Source: Lingula anatina
Taxonomy: Eukaryota; Brachiopoda; Lingulata; Lingulida; Lingulidae
DNA length: 64,000 nucleotides
Direction: 5' to 3'
Assembly (NCBI RefSeq): GCF_001039355.2
Contig: NW_019775794.1
Span: 67,758 to 131,757 of the forward strand
Shown: positions 1-10,916 of the stretch, piece by piece
Layout of the letters: each line of letters begins with the position of its first letter
Numbering within the stretch: the stretch's first letter is position 1
Translations under genes and position numbers: made by a program
The notes under the pieces: model-generated
Seen by the model: the letters and a program-made list of their open reading frames with translations, nothing else
What the model was told of the DNA's origin: nothing
Databases searched by the model: none

Positions 1-100
1 TGGGAACACTTAGAGGGTGGGTGGGAACACTTAGAGGAGTAGGTAACGCGCTTGCCTCTCAGACACAGGGTCCCCAGTTCGATTCCTGGCTCTTCTAGGT
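1..100 (+). repeat. tRNA-derived SINE-like head
   Basis: A short direct repeat (1-17 and 22-38) leads into a tRNA-like stretch. Bases 38-60 resemble an RNA polymerase III A box region, and AGTTCGATTCCTGG at 76-89 is a good B box. The spacing fits the head of a tRNA-derived SINE. No acceptor stem pairs around it, so it is not a working tRNA gene. The 3' body and tail of the SINE are not recognisable, and the 5' edge may lie outside the window. Confidence 0.55.
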
Positions 101-570
101 CCTAGCAAATTACCTTTTGCAAAAATAAACCCTAATAAAGAATCTAAACTACTACAAGAGGATCACACGAATGAGGAAAAACAAGTTGAGACAATAGATC
201 AGTAGGTAAAGCGACAGACTAGGAAAGAGAAGACGACTACTAAGTTGATAATCAAAGGTACGAAGCTGAAGAAAAGAAAGTCAAGAATAAACATGTGACA
301 TTTTGCACATCATCTATTACAACTTTTATGTACGTTTATTATAACAAATACAAACAACTACACCATACAGATGTATGCAAAATCCGAACATTACGTTTTG
401 GCTCTACATAAAAAGTAATTTTCATAACGACTGCGCAATTTGAGATATAAATCAATCTTATATACAACTATCTACAACTAAATGTGTGGGAGATTCTATG
501 CATTTTGAAAAGTGTCGCACAAGATCAATCGTTTTGATTTTAATAAAGAACATGAAATTTCCCTTTTTTT

Positions 571-1000
571 TATATTTTTGCCCAGAGTTAAAAGAGAAAG
601 TTGAAGATTCGAAGTGAAGTATTTTACAGCAATCGTTCAAAGTTGACATTGGAGTATTTGTCTTATGAGTGAGCCAAAATTTCACCAAGGGACATTTTTA
701 TCCAAAATTCAAGGGTGGTGGCAGTATGGAAAATTCAAAATGCATATGATCTCATGTAATCGTTTCCCCCGCACGCGGGTACNATATTTTTGCCCAAAGT
801 TAAAAGAGAAAGTTGTAGATTCGCAGGGAAGTATTTTACAGCAATCGTTCAAAGTTGACATTGGAGTATTTGTCTTATGAGTGAGCCAAAATTTCACCAA
901 GGGACATTTTTATCCAAAATTTCAGCAAGGGGGTGGTAACAGTATGGAAAATTCAAAATGCATACTATCTCATGTAAACGTTACCCTGTACGCGGGTACA
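571..1000. repeat. 212-bp tandem duplication across a one-base gap
   Basis: Two near-identical units (about 571-782 and 784-1000) are joined at the single N at 783. Each starts near CCCAGAGTTAAAAGAGAAAG or its variant and ends near CGCGGGTAC. The open frames within are short and shared only because the DNA is duplicated, so I do not call a gene. The N exactly at the join makes an unmerged overlap between contigs a likely explanation. Confidence 0.8.
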
Positions 1001-2070
1001 CACTCATGGCCCTACAACTTACTCTAGGTCGCCATGCTGATGATAACACACTACACCAAACAGCAGTCAAACATTATTCAATTTTGTTCATATGATGAGT
1101 GCTTTTCTTATAGATAAATGAATATGTACCTCATATTTTGCGTCATTTTTTCTTCTCTTTAAATTTTAAAATAGGATTTTGGTGATACAATTTTGAGTGA
1201 ACATAAATTTACGCGCCGTGCGAATCAAGAACAGCATGAAGACATGGTCAGTTTACAACCTTATCCCAGTCATAGTCATTTTAAGAACAATATGTAAACA
1301 AATTTGAAAAGGTTATGCAAAAACAAGTTTACTTAAAATAACTCAGAAAATGCTAATAAACTCTACAGTCACTGGTGTTCAGTGGTCAAGAAACACTCAG
1401 TAAAATAACCCAACAGCACGTGCAGGACTGGCACCTAATCAGGCCTTTTGTTCTCATCACCCCTTGATCCCAGCCGAAAACTAAAATTAAAAAAGTACCA
1501 AGTACCGAGATAAACGAATTTGATAAGGATTTTTCAAAATTCCAAGGTGTAAAAGGATGCGATAAATGCCATTCCTACATATACATTTAAAATGACAAAA
1601 GATGCCATAAGTAAACACTTTTTGCAATTTACTGTTTCCCTTTGTGAACATTTAACATTTTCGCTTTGTAAGGAAGGCAAAAAGTCAAATTTCCTTCTTT
1701 AATTAAAAAAAGCACATTATTTTCGAAAAAAATTACCCCAACCCCTGGTTTGATTGTCTGAAAATAAAAACATTTCTACCCCCTCCCAGCAATAAAACTA
1801 TGGGTCCATCACTGATCAGACATAGTACTAGTATATCAAAACACCGGGAACCCAAGGAAGTTTATTCTTACCATGTGTCATAACTGCATATTCACAATTT
1901 TAGAAAGACCCGTTTTAATACATGTGGGCAATTCTGCAATAACTTGAGCACATTTTACAATTTTATACTGCCGTTAATTCTTAAGTGTCATAATTTGGAT
2001 TACGTTTATTGTAGATTTATATCTCGGTCATTACAACCCAAAGCAAACATTACATTTCAAACCAAAGCAA
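1001..2070. other. non-coding stretch, nothing recognised
   Basis: AT-rich sequence with no convincing coding, repeat or RNA signal. The stretch 101-570 is similar and equally uninformative. Confidence 0.5.
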
Positions 2071-2232
2071 ATGTCAACCATGCAAGTTGACTATACGGCA
2101 GACTTCGACACGCAAGACAACGTTGACATGGGTGCGGGCGCTGGCGAACACGAATCTGATGTCTTTTCTGGGAGTGCGTCCAATCTCATCGCAGACGGTT
2201 GTTACGAGGCACTGAAATTAAATGAAAAATGA
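2071..2232 (+). CDS. small ORF, 53 aa, unknown
   Basis: An ATG-to-TGA frame of 53 codons in the middle of AT-rich DNA. Its codons are noticeably richer in G and C than the flanks. The product is acidic (several Asp/Glu, no obvious hydrophobic segment), beginning MSTMQVDYTADFDTQDN. A second in-frame ATG lies three codons in. No strong splice donor closes it, so it could be a complete micro-ORF or the first exon of something larger. No family is recognised. The compositional contrast is the only evidence that it is coding. Confidence 0.3.
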   Translation: MSTMQVDYTADFDTQDNVDMGAGAGEHESDVFSGSASNLIADGCYEALKLNEK

Positions 2233-3616
2233 AATAAATTAAACTAAATTCATAATAATATCTAAGGAATTGACAAAGTGAAATACATAATATTAATAAT
2301 AATCTTGATAGGTTTTTTACTTTCTTAGTTAAACATTATTTTGCGTATTTTGTGGGTAGAGTGATATAAATTCAGGATTTCATTGCTACACGTGCTTATT
2401 ATCTTCAGAATGATTTTACCAATTACTTTATACCAATACATCCATACTTAAATAAATTCGTAATCCGAATGCTGGCACTTTAGCTCATCTTTTTTTTAAA
2501 TCAAATAGTTAATGCAAGCATTTTATTTCAGATTATAATATCAAAGACGGTATGTAATCGAAATTGCAATCAGGAAAAAATGAAGTCAACGGGGTCGACA
2601 ATGCCTAGCTAATATACGTTTGCTTTCCTGGTCGCGGCTATTTCTCTATAAAATAATTTGTTTATTGTCAGTTAGCTTTAATAAATAGGATATATTTGTA
2701 CAGGTCACTGTCAAAAAATAAAAAAGTCACCCATTGGTAGCAGAGAATGTTACAGTAGTTACCTGCTTTGTCGTCTTGCTTTGTTTAAGACAGAATAACG
2801 CGTTCAGACCTTTGGACGGCTGGAATAATCTTCTCACTTCTTTATGAGTAAATACTTTCCTTCTGGAAAAAGCAATATAAAAAGTTATTAAACTTTCCAA
2901 GCTTATTTCAGCATTCATGTCAATGAAATATATCCAAGACCCATTACGTCTAAAGTGGGAAATGCATACTTTTGGATAAAATATCGTCAACATAAACCGA
3001 TCAGTGTTGTCTTATATCATCTATACAGTACTTACAACAAATTACATCAGTTCTCAGTGCCAAATTTCAGTCTACGTGTAGAAATCGTGGCAACGTGGCA
3101 TATGAGACTTCTTCCTCTTCCTCCTGACCTTGGTCCTATCTGAATACCTCTCACCAAAATGCTCACCTGGTTTACATAATAATAGCACTGACTGTGGGAT
3201 TGTGTTAGAGAAGACACGATGCGGCTTAACGCAATCTAAACGTTATCATCATGTTATTGCACAAACAAACCATTTTGTTTTGTCCATCTATAGACCTTCA
3301 TCCCAAATAAATGAGGTTTTTATTATTAAAGCATCCAAATTAAAACATGCTGTCGCCTATTGCTCTAGCACTGTAAATATTTAACACTAGAGTTGTGGCG
3401 ACTACGGTATGTAGGCCTACATGTATATCTAACATTTTAATTTTTATGGAGCAGTACATATGAACCCAAATATGCTTCTTAGAAAAAATAAATCACATAA
3501 GAATCAGTTTACTGAGTTACGCATCATTCGCGAAAGAATTGTTTTCTGATTTCATTGTTTGTTCTCTGTTGTCGCGACTCTGTGGTTGCGTGCGACGCTG
3601 TATATGTGCGCACGCT
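2233..3616. other. non-coding stretch before copy A
   Basis: AT-rich with several short overlapping frames on both strands that show no motif. The last 25 bases before the N at 3617 are close to the reverse complement of 7062-7086 (shared core GTGCGCAC plus flanks). This may be a short dispersed inverted repeat or an assembly edge effect. Confidence 0.4.
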
Positions 3617-4208
3617 NTTTTAACATGCTTATTTTCCATTTTCTCTTCAAAGCTAGGGGGTGGTATGCTAATCTCTTAATCTTATTGCATTCAGCAAGAG
3701 TCCCCCTGATCTACCTAGACAGATAAAGCACTGAATGCACTCTTCTTTTTATTGGGACTGAGTTCTTAGACCTAAATATTCTTACACAGTCATATAAATA
3801 AAACAACAACAATAAATAATAATTTTTAATATTTATTTATAATTAAAAGTTGGTTGGTACATTTATAATGTTGAAATGATAATTCTCAGAAAAACAAAGG
3901 TCAAATATATTTTCAAAAGTGCATTAAAATTGAAAGTTATGAATAAAGTTGATGAAATCATATAATTACCTAATATAATATAAGTATGATAAATAGTGAC
4001 AAAAACTGCACTGTAGACTTTCAATTTAATTTTCAAATACATAAAAACTGTATTCATAAACATTTGCACAGTACTTTTTACTTACATTTTTGCATTAAAA
4101 ATTCCCCATGTAAATTTATATGTACTTTGTAATATTTCATAAGGAAACAAAAGTCTGAAATTCACTGCAAAGAGACTGTAGTTTACCACTTTTAAAATGT
4201 TCCCTATC

Positions 4209-4356
4209 TCATCACTGTATATCATGTCCACAGTGTGTTCAGTGATTTCTATATGAGACTACAGATACATATATAAATATGATCATCACTGTATATCATG
4301 TCCACAGTGTGTTCAGTGATTTCCATATGAGACCACAGACACATATACAACTATGA
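4209..4356. repeat. 74-bp tandem duplication inside copy A
   Basis: The segment beginning TCATCACTGTATATCATG at 4209 is repeated at 4283. Copy B has it once, near 8168. The duplication therefore happened in A after the two copies separated. Confidence 0.85.
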
Positions 4357-4446
4357 TCCCCACTGCAGTGATGAATAAAAAAGCCACATCATATATATTA
4401 TCTGGTTGGGGTTATGTGTGTTAATGAAATATCTTAAATATGACAG

Positions 4447-4653
4447 TTAGGCCCCATTCACAATAGATGATCTGAGTGCTAACTGATCTGCCAACTAAAT
4501 ATGGCAGATCACACTTCAAAAGAGATGACGCTGATTCCTGATGGTCTCCCTGCCTCCACACACGCCACATAACAGATTAATTCTTGGCTGCGAGGTTTAA
4601 TTGCTAGGCCCCTGCAGTTAGTACTAGGATCATCTATTCTGAATGGGGCCTTA
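4447..4653. mobile_element. MITE with TTA target duplication, Harbinger-like
   Basis: A 201-bp element (4450-4650) with inverted ends GGCCCCATTCA...TGAATGGGGCC extending imperfectly for about 23 bp. It is flanked by TTA at 4447-4449 and 4651-4653. Copy B shows the empty site (GACAGTAAGTG near 8325). A 3-bp TWA target duplication and a GGCCC start are typical of PIF/Harbinger elements. No coding capacity. Confidence 0.85.
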
Positions 4654-4989
4654 GTGTTAAAGTAACTCTCAAGTGGTGAAAAACTGGAATATTTTTATTC
4701 ATCAAGTATCCTTCATCAGTTTTGTATACATACTGTATAACAGAATGTGCAAAAGCTACTGATAAGTAAGTTGCATATAAAAGTGTTAATCAAAAGTTTT
4801 CAAAGAGATTCACCAGGTCCAATGTATAATTCTGCATTATTTACTTGTCTTAAAAATATGTCAATTTTTACTTCTGACTTATATAAATGTAATCAAAGAT
4901 ATAATTCATTTTTCAGATACATAAAAAAGAACAATACCTATGCCGGATATTATAGGAAGTATGATGCCACAGTTACGTCTTATCTACAG

Positions 4990-5320
4990 AATCGCCCAGA
5001 GTTTTTTTACTTAACATTGTATGAAAAGAATAGCCAGTGCATCCTATCTTGAGGACAGGGAAGAAGCCATTTTTGTGGTTGGTCCTGGTAGGTGTCAAAT
5101 ACAAAGTGAGACCAAACATGGATATTGGCACACTTTCACTTTTGGATCCGGAGAGGTTGCACCATCTTGTACTTGCCAGGACTGGCAATTTAATGGCTTG
5201 CCATGCAAGCATTTGTTTGGTATATTATGTTTTAAAGGTGTGAGCTGGGACCAGCTACCAGCCAACTACAGGAACTCCTCATTTTTACTATACTGTAGTA
5301 CAATGGGATCACAACAGTAG
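4990..5320 (+). pseudogene. SWIM zinc-finger protein exon, frameshifted
   Basis: From a plausible acceptor (CTTATCTACAG ending at 4989) the frame reads NRPEFF, then needs a one-base shift and has a stop before HCMKR. It then runs open to TAG at 5318. The open part shows VVGPG and the SWIM signature PSCTCQDWQFNGLPCKHLF: Cys50 and Cys52, nine residues, Cys62 and His64 counted from 5021. SWIM domains bind DNA or protein in transposases and ZSWIM-type proteins. Exons of this kind are widespread in invertebrate multi-copy families. The frame break suggests a decayed copy or a sequence error in the T run. Copy B lacks this exon entirely. Confidence 0.7.
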
Positions 5321-5967
5321 TGAACATACTAGTATAAAAGCTTCAGTATACTTACTACAAATGTTGTTTAATTCTTTATTTAAAGAAATAATAATAATAT
5401 GATATTATGCATATTACTTACACAAAATTGCTGCAGACATCTTTTATACTTTTAAGCACTGCTTAGTATAGGCAAGCCTAATAAAAATTTATCTTTGGGC
5501 AAACCATAAGATGAACAATTACATAAGACTAGACAGCAAAGCTGGCAAAATATACAGACACAAAACATGTTGCAACAACAGTTTAATAGACTTTTTCTGT
5601 GACAGCACCAGGCATATACAATTATAATACACCATATGTAAATATGAATATACAGGTCAAGGTTTATGGGTTTGCCAATTCCAGTTTTACCATTAGTTAT
5701 ATAATAGCTTCTTTCAATACTTTAACTGTACAAGTCATATGTATGTGAAAATATAATCAAATTCTGCTTATTTTTAATTCAAGCAGCCTTTTACTAAACA
5801 AAGCCATTCTGCATATTGGATGTAAAACAAAAACATGGTTTGGTAACTGTGGTAAGAAAGTCACCAAAATACATACAAAAATAAAATAAATTATGACTTT
5901 TTAAAAATTTTTACTCAGTCAAAAGTGGGGGGGGGTGGGGGGGGGGCATGCACCACGTTCAGAATGA

Positions 5968-6739
5968 ACACAAATTTACACCAAAAATTAGTATGTATGG
6001 TGACTCAGCTTGGATACCACTAAAATTTAATAGTTGGTTGAATATACTTTGATTTTTGAACAATTTTTAATACTCGCCCAAAATGAATGACTTGTCAAAC
6101 AGATTTTTTTTAGAAGATTAAAAGCTGGGGGTAAAACTGGTGCTCTGAGGTAAGAGAGATACTAAAATTCTGTAATATAGAAACCTATTTTTTGAACAAA
6201 CAAATTGTAGATGTAGAATACATATAAGAAACTGTTTTATGAAAAATTCCAAATTAAATGAAAAAAAGATATCTTGAAATTTCCTAAACTTTGAACATAT
6301 ATGACATTTAAAAAAGAATTGAAAAAATATTTACACATAGATTTAAATAGAAAAGAAAAATAAATTTTTACTCAATTTCGAATGGGCATTTTGCCTTTGC
6401 ATGTAGAAACTGGATGGTATACAAATACACCTGCAAATGAAAGAATATGCCAAGTATGCAAAAAAGAATTAGAAGATGAGAGTTATTTCTTACTTTGGTG
6501 CACTGCTTACACAAAGGAAAGATATAAATTTTATGAAAAGTTGGAGATTAAAAAAAAATGATACAAATGGCATTTCTATAGAAGACGTAATGGAAAAAAA
6601 TTGAGACAATTAGCAAAATTTTTTGTTAAGATTTTTGATTTAAGACAGGCAAAATTGTATACAACAGGTGTCTTATAAGCCCAAATGGCTGGGTGTTCTA
6701 TTCACATGACACGTTAATAAATGATGATGATGATGATGA
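5968..6739 (+). mobile_element. 5'-truncated LINE inserted in copy A
   Basis: Absent from copy B, where the flanks join at CAGAATGAATACC. The best-preserved part (6376-6559) encodes the C-terminus of a non-LTR reverse transcriptase protein: a FRMGILPLHVETG motif, then a Cys-x2-Cys...Cys zinc-knuckle-like tail (ICQVCKKEL, then WCTAY). Upstream coding is broken by stops. The 3' UTR ends with ATAAATGATGATGATGATGA, a short microsatellite tail typical of CR1/L2-type LINEs. Confidence 0.75.
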
Positions 6740-6759
6740 ATACCATTTGATGTCTGGGG

Positions 6760-6915
6760 ATGGCTACAGGAACATGGACCCTATCTCCTGATGTCAGGGA
6801 GGAAAAAGAAATGGTTGGAGCCTGGTTCACAAACCTTGACAGCATTGAGACAAATCATCTCCAACAAAAGATTTCAGAAGGACATTATGTCAGGAACAAG
6901 TATTTTCCCAAATAA
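6760..6915 (+). CDS. 51-aa coding stretch of copy A, unknown
   Basis: Frame starting MATGTWTLSPDVREEKEM and ending GHYVRNKYFPK then TAA. The same peptide is present in copy B with only a few substitutions. No domain is recognised. It ends 20 bases before the LTR start at about 6936, so it belongs to the sequence that the Gypsy element entered, not to the element. Confidence 0.4.
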   Translation: MATGTWTLSPDVREEKEMVGAWFTNLDSIETNHLQQKISEGHYVRNKYFPK

Positions 6916-7527
6916 AGGTAGGGAGATGATATTGTAACAATACCCCCCCCCCCCCTCCGTTTGATGTCAGGGCGNAAAATAGAATAAAAAATATTTACAC
7001 GCTTTATGGTAACGTATGTATCATTTTAACGTAACAAAGAAGAATGAGCGACGTAATAACATGCGTGCGCACATATACAACGTCGCTGACTTGATATCTG
7101 TAAGATTCTGCAGGGAGAAATGGGAGACATGGCCTAGTTTTTTACCTCTAAAAAAGTTTGCAATATACTTTGTCTTTCAGTGGTCCCCGATTCTTTAATA
7201 TTACCAATGTTATCACTTTGAACCGCATAAAACACTTTTAGAAGTAAAAGAATCATATTAGAAACTATCACTACACTTTCTTTTTATCATTTTATTTTTA
7301 TTCATCTTAGTATTGCCACTGACATATCTACTAGTGCCTCAATTTAGGACTCATTCCCAATGACACTATTGGTCTATGTAAGTTGATCCAACTCCACAGG
7401 GACTATCCCTAAATGCAATCAGATTGACACGCCTCCTTTTGTTTTTAACGTGCTTTAATAATGACCATATTTTCTGTTTTCTACCCAAAGCCAGAGGGTG
7501 GTATGCATACCTAGAGAGATTAAGTGT

Positions 7528-7690
7528 ATTCAGAACAGCAGACTTACAGATCCACGGATCAAATATGGCCGACCCACTTGAATGCTCGTTGCATAATCCC
7601 TGTGGGGAATCTGTTCTGTGTCTAATCGCAAGCTTGTTAGTTGCCATATTTGATCCGCAGATCTGTAAGTCCACTGTTCTGAATGCACTT
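7528..7690. mobile_element. foldback MITE in copy B
   Basis: Inverted arms of about 40 bp, TTCAGAACAGCAGACTTACA at the left and a mirrored CCACTGTTCTGAA at the right, sharing GGATCAAATATGGC near the inner ends. Copy A at 3690-3740 keeps only the outer ATTCAG...CTGAAT with a shrunken middle. The short open frames on both strands are by-products of the inverted repeat. Confidence 0.75.
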
Positions 7691-8477
7691 ATTTTTGTTG
7701 GAATTGAGCTCTTAAACCTAATATTCTTAGACAGTCATAAATATAGCAACGACAACAACAAATAATGATAATATCATTATTTAATATTTATTTATAATTA
7801 AAAGTTGGTTGGTGCATTTTTAATGTTGAAATGATAATTCTAAGAAAAACAAAGGTCAAATACATTTTCAAGAAGTGTGTTAAAATTGAAAGTTATGAAT
7901 GCAGTTGATAAAATCTTAATTACCTAAAATAATACAAGTATGATAAACAATAACAAAAACTACTTTGTAGACTTTCAATTTAATTTCAAAGACTTATAAA
8001 AACTATTAATAAAAATCTGTACAGTACTTTTTAAATAACATTTGTGCACTAAAAATGTTCCCATGTAAATTTCTATATACTTTGTACATATTTCACATAA
8101 AGGAAACAAAAGCCTGAAATTTACTGTAAAGAGACTGCAGTTTGCCACTTTTAAAATGTTCTCTCTCTCATCACTGTATATCATGTCCACAGTGTGTTCA
8201 GTGATTTCCATATGAGACTACAGACACATATACAACTATGATCCCCACTGCACTGATGAATAAAAAAGTCACATCATATTATCTGGTTGGGGTTATGTGT
8301 GTAAATGAAATATCTTAAATTTGACAGTAAGTGTAAAAGTACATGTAACTCTCAAGTGGTGAAAAACTGGAAAATTTTTATTTATCAAGTATTCTTCATC
8401 AGTTTTGTATACATACCTGTTGTAAGCATAAGTTTTACCCCCTACCCAGGTTCTGTATGATGTTATTTGTCAATGAG

Positions 8478-8668
8478 CACATTTAGAACAGCAGACAAAC
8501 AGATCTGCGGATCAAATATGGTGACCCACTAAATGCTAATGCTTTTTGCTTAATCCCCATGGGAAATCTATTTTGTGTCTTATCAGGAATTTTAATTTTA
8601 AGTGACAAGCTTTTTAGAAAGTTGCCATATTTGATCAGGAGATCTGCTAGTCCACTGTTCTGAAGCAG
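8478..8668. mobile_element. second member of the same foldback MITE family
   Basis: Same arms as 7528-7690: TTTAGAACAGCAGAC at the left, TCCACTGTTCTGAA at the right, and ATCAAATATGG inside. It sits in a part of copy B with no counterpart in A. The two members differ in their central sequence. Confidence 0.75.
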
Positions 8669-9426
8669 CCAATGAAGCATGAGAGAGAAAATATAACAAC
8701 AGCTATAGGAGTTTGAAATTTTCATAGTATTTAATTTCTCTTTCTCCCTTCTCTTTATCTATGCCTCTCTACAACTTCAACCTGTTTCTCTTAAATAAAA
8801 TTCTGCACTAACGAGCTAAATTAAATAAAAAATCATTCTTTGATTACAAACAGCTCCAGAATTACCAGGTGGGAATTTACTAGGTACCAGTGCTTATAAC
8901 TGGCATTAACAATTTGATGATTCAGTCATCATTCTGAGTTGCTTTATCCATTATTAGTTTATTAGCATTACTTTAGGCAAGCCAACTCAATAAATAACTT
9001 TGAGATAAAAATAATATTATAATATTTAAGATAAAAAATGTCTTGTCTTTTGATTCAATTTTATTTTTAAAAATTAACAAAAAATTACAAAGTAAGCAAC
9101 AAAAGTAATAATTAGTGCTCATATTTTATAAAGACTACAATTAGTGTACATACTAGTATAAATGCTCCAGTATACTTACTGCTAAAAGTTAATGACTTAT
9201 TTATTTAAAGACATAATAATAAAATTATTTTCTGCATATTACTTATACAAAATCGCTACAGACACCTTTTATACTTCATCATCTTTGGGCAAATCATGAG
9301 ATGAACACTAACATAAGACAAGACAGCAAAGCTGGCAAAATATACAGACACAAAACATAATATATGTTGCAACAACAGAGTTTAATAGATTTTTTTCTGT
9401 GACAGCACTGAATATATAATGTTATA

Positions 9427-9482
9427 ATACATCATATATAAATATAAATATATAATGTATTATATATTTATATATGATGTAT
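9427..9482. repeat. AT-rich hairpin
   Basis: Arms 9427-9446 and 9463-9482 (ATACATCATATATAAATATA and its complement) pair perfectly around a 16-base loop. Copy A has only one arm, near 5620, so the hairpin grew in B. Confidence 0.75.
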
Positions 9483-9852
9483 TATATATAAATATTAATA
9501 TATGGGTCAAGGCCTATGGGTTTGCAAATTCACCAGTTTTACCATTATTTATATAATAGCTTCTTTCAATACTTAAAAAACTGTACATATTGTGTATTTG
9601 TAAAAATAATCAAATCCTGCTAATTTTGAATTACAGCAGCCTTATACTAAACAAAGCCTCTCTGCATATTCGATTTAAAACAAAAACATGGTTTGGTATT
9701 TATGGTAAGTCAGTCACCCAAATACATGCAAAAATAAAATAAAATACATGCAAAAATAAAATAAATAAATAATGTGTTTTTAAAATTTTTGTCATAGGTG
9801 GGGGGGGGGGAGGGGGGGCATGTTCAGAATGAATACCAGTGGATGTCTGGGG

Positions 9853-10023
9853 ATGGCTACAGGAACATGGACCCTAACTCCTGATGTCAGGGAGGAAAAA
9901 GAAATGGTTGGAGCCTGGTTCACAAACCTTGACAGCATTGGGACAAATCATCTCCAACAAAAGATTTCAGAAGGACATTATGTCAGGAACAAGTATTTTC
10001 CCCAAATAAAGGTAGGGAGATGA
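9853..10023 (+). CDS. 56-aa coding stretch of copy B, unknown
   Basis: Counterpart of 6760-6915, starting MATGTWTLTPDVREEKEM and open to TGA at 10021. An extra C relative to A carries the frame past the A stop to ...FPQIK, followed at once by GTAGGG, a possible splice donor. This suggests the block was an internal exon. No family recognised. Preservation of the frame in both copies supports coding. Confidence 0.4.
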   Translation: MATGTWTLTPDVREEKEMVGAWFTNLDSIGTNHLQQKISEGHYVRNKYFPQIKVGR

Positions 10024-10094
10024 TATTGTAACAATACCCCCCTCCTATGTTTGGTCTACAATACCACATTTCCACCTAATCTCTTTATGTGTGC

Positions 10095-10535
10095 TGGGCA
10101 GCAAATTAAATTGCCACTGCGGTTTAAAATTTGTTGAAAACCGTGTTGGCAGAGCATTATAAACAGAAGCATGCTCCGAGGACGGAGGAGAAGAAGAGCC
10201 CATCAGTCCTAGAGATCTTGGAGGAGCCCCCACTGCTGGTGGACATAACACCTGGGGAGGAGGCTACTAGTACCCTCACCCTGTCCCCTTTCTCCAGCCC
10301 CAGGTCAACTGGAAGGAATTTGAAAGTAGGACCACCCCCTGAACGAGATGAACACCCAAGTTCGTCGGAGGAAGAGGAAGAGAAACCGCTGAGTAAAGTG
10401 AGCCAAAGAAAAGTAGAGGAGGAAGATGGGGAGATAGATATGGTAGCCTTATTCCGAAGGATCAAGCGAATTCATGAGAGAGAGGTCTGCTACCCGGACG
10501 GGAGAAGAGATATTGTTCGGAACTTTTATTTTTAA
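10095..10535 (+). CDS. Gypsy downstream ORF, zinc-finger type, copy 1 (5'-deleted)
   Basis: A paralogue of 11987-12473, joined 5' to the first bases of the LTR, so zinc finger 1 and the integrase are missing. It keeps the CHCGLKF half of finger 2, then the frame changes by one and continues from 10131 to TAA at 10533. The rest is Pro/Ser/Glu-rich (EEPPLLVD, SSEEEEEKP) and ends in the conserved tail YPDGRRDIVRNFYF. Codons in the tail differ from copy 2 mainly at silent positions, which indicates selection on the protein before these copies settled. No true ATG precedes the frame, so as it stands this copy is probably not translated alone. Confidence 0.7.
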
Positions 10536-10906
10536 TAGAAAAAGAAAAACAATATAAAGAGCGATGAACAGTGTGACGACTAAAAAAAGCGAAAAGCAAA
10601 AAGGTCAATAATGTCTTGTTAAACTTACAACGGAGTCTTACAAATACGGAGTGCCAACAAATACAAGGTGGATTTATCTGCCATGGTAAACATGTATTCA
10701 TATCCATTCATTATTTCATCTGTGACACACCTGTCCCGGCCTTCATTAAAATCATTTCATTTCTAACTTTGATTTTTGTATCTACAGAGGCCTCAGCACA
10801 ACTCAAAATTACCAGTAAGTTGTGGCAAATTTATTCAGCTTTCTGTCAATGTAAGCATGTAAAGAACTTTGCCTTAAGCTAGGAATTTCACAAATCAATT
10901 CACAGT
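10536..10906 (+). other. degenerate 3' part of the Gypsy element
   Basis: After the ORF comes an A-rich stretch with TGTCTTGTTAAACTTACAAC, matching the 3' region of the second copy (12545-12575). It then becomes unrelated AT-rich DNA up to the N at 10907. The polypurine tract and LTR of this copy are not seen. Confidence 0.5.
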
Positions 10907-10916
10907 NCCCCTCCGT

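Larger units (their letters stand above)
3618..6974. repeat. large low-copy duplication, copy A
   Basis: Starts right after the N at 3617 and ends right before the N at 6975. It matches copy B (7428-10052) in the same order: the GGGTGGTATGC segment, the GTTGGTTGGT segment, the CTGTATATCATGTCCACAG segment, the ACATACTAGTATAAA segment, a poly-G run, and the GATGTCTGGGGATGGC coding stretch. A carries a MITE, a LINE and a SWIM exon that B lacks. A has only a shrunken remnant where B has a foldback MITE. Both copies end in the same LTR start, TGTAACAATACCCCC. Confidence 0.85.
7428..10052. repeat. large low-copy duplication, copy B
   Basis: Collinear with copy A. B lacks the Harbinger-like MITE, the SWIM exon and the LINE. 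It has extra material at about 8420-9130, including one foldback MITE, and a longer AT-rich hairpin near 9427. Divergence is obvious but modest by eye, mostly substitutions and small indels. It lies between the single Ns at 6975 and 10907, so it forms one contig with zinc-finger ORF copy 1. Confidence 0.85.

Noticed and set aside
38-100. Functional tRNA gene
   Set aside because: It has a B box and part of an A box but no pairing acceptor stem or clear anticodon arm; tRNA-derived repeat instead.
458-900. Matching minus-strand frames near the window start
   Set aside because: They are two copies of the same 212-bp duplicated DNA with no motif; similarity is not evidence of coding.
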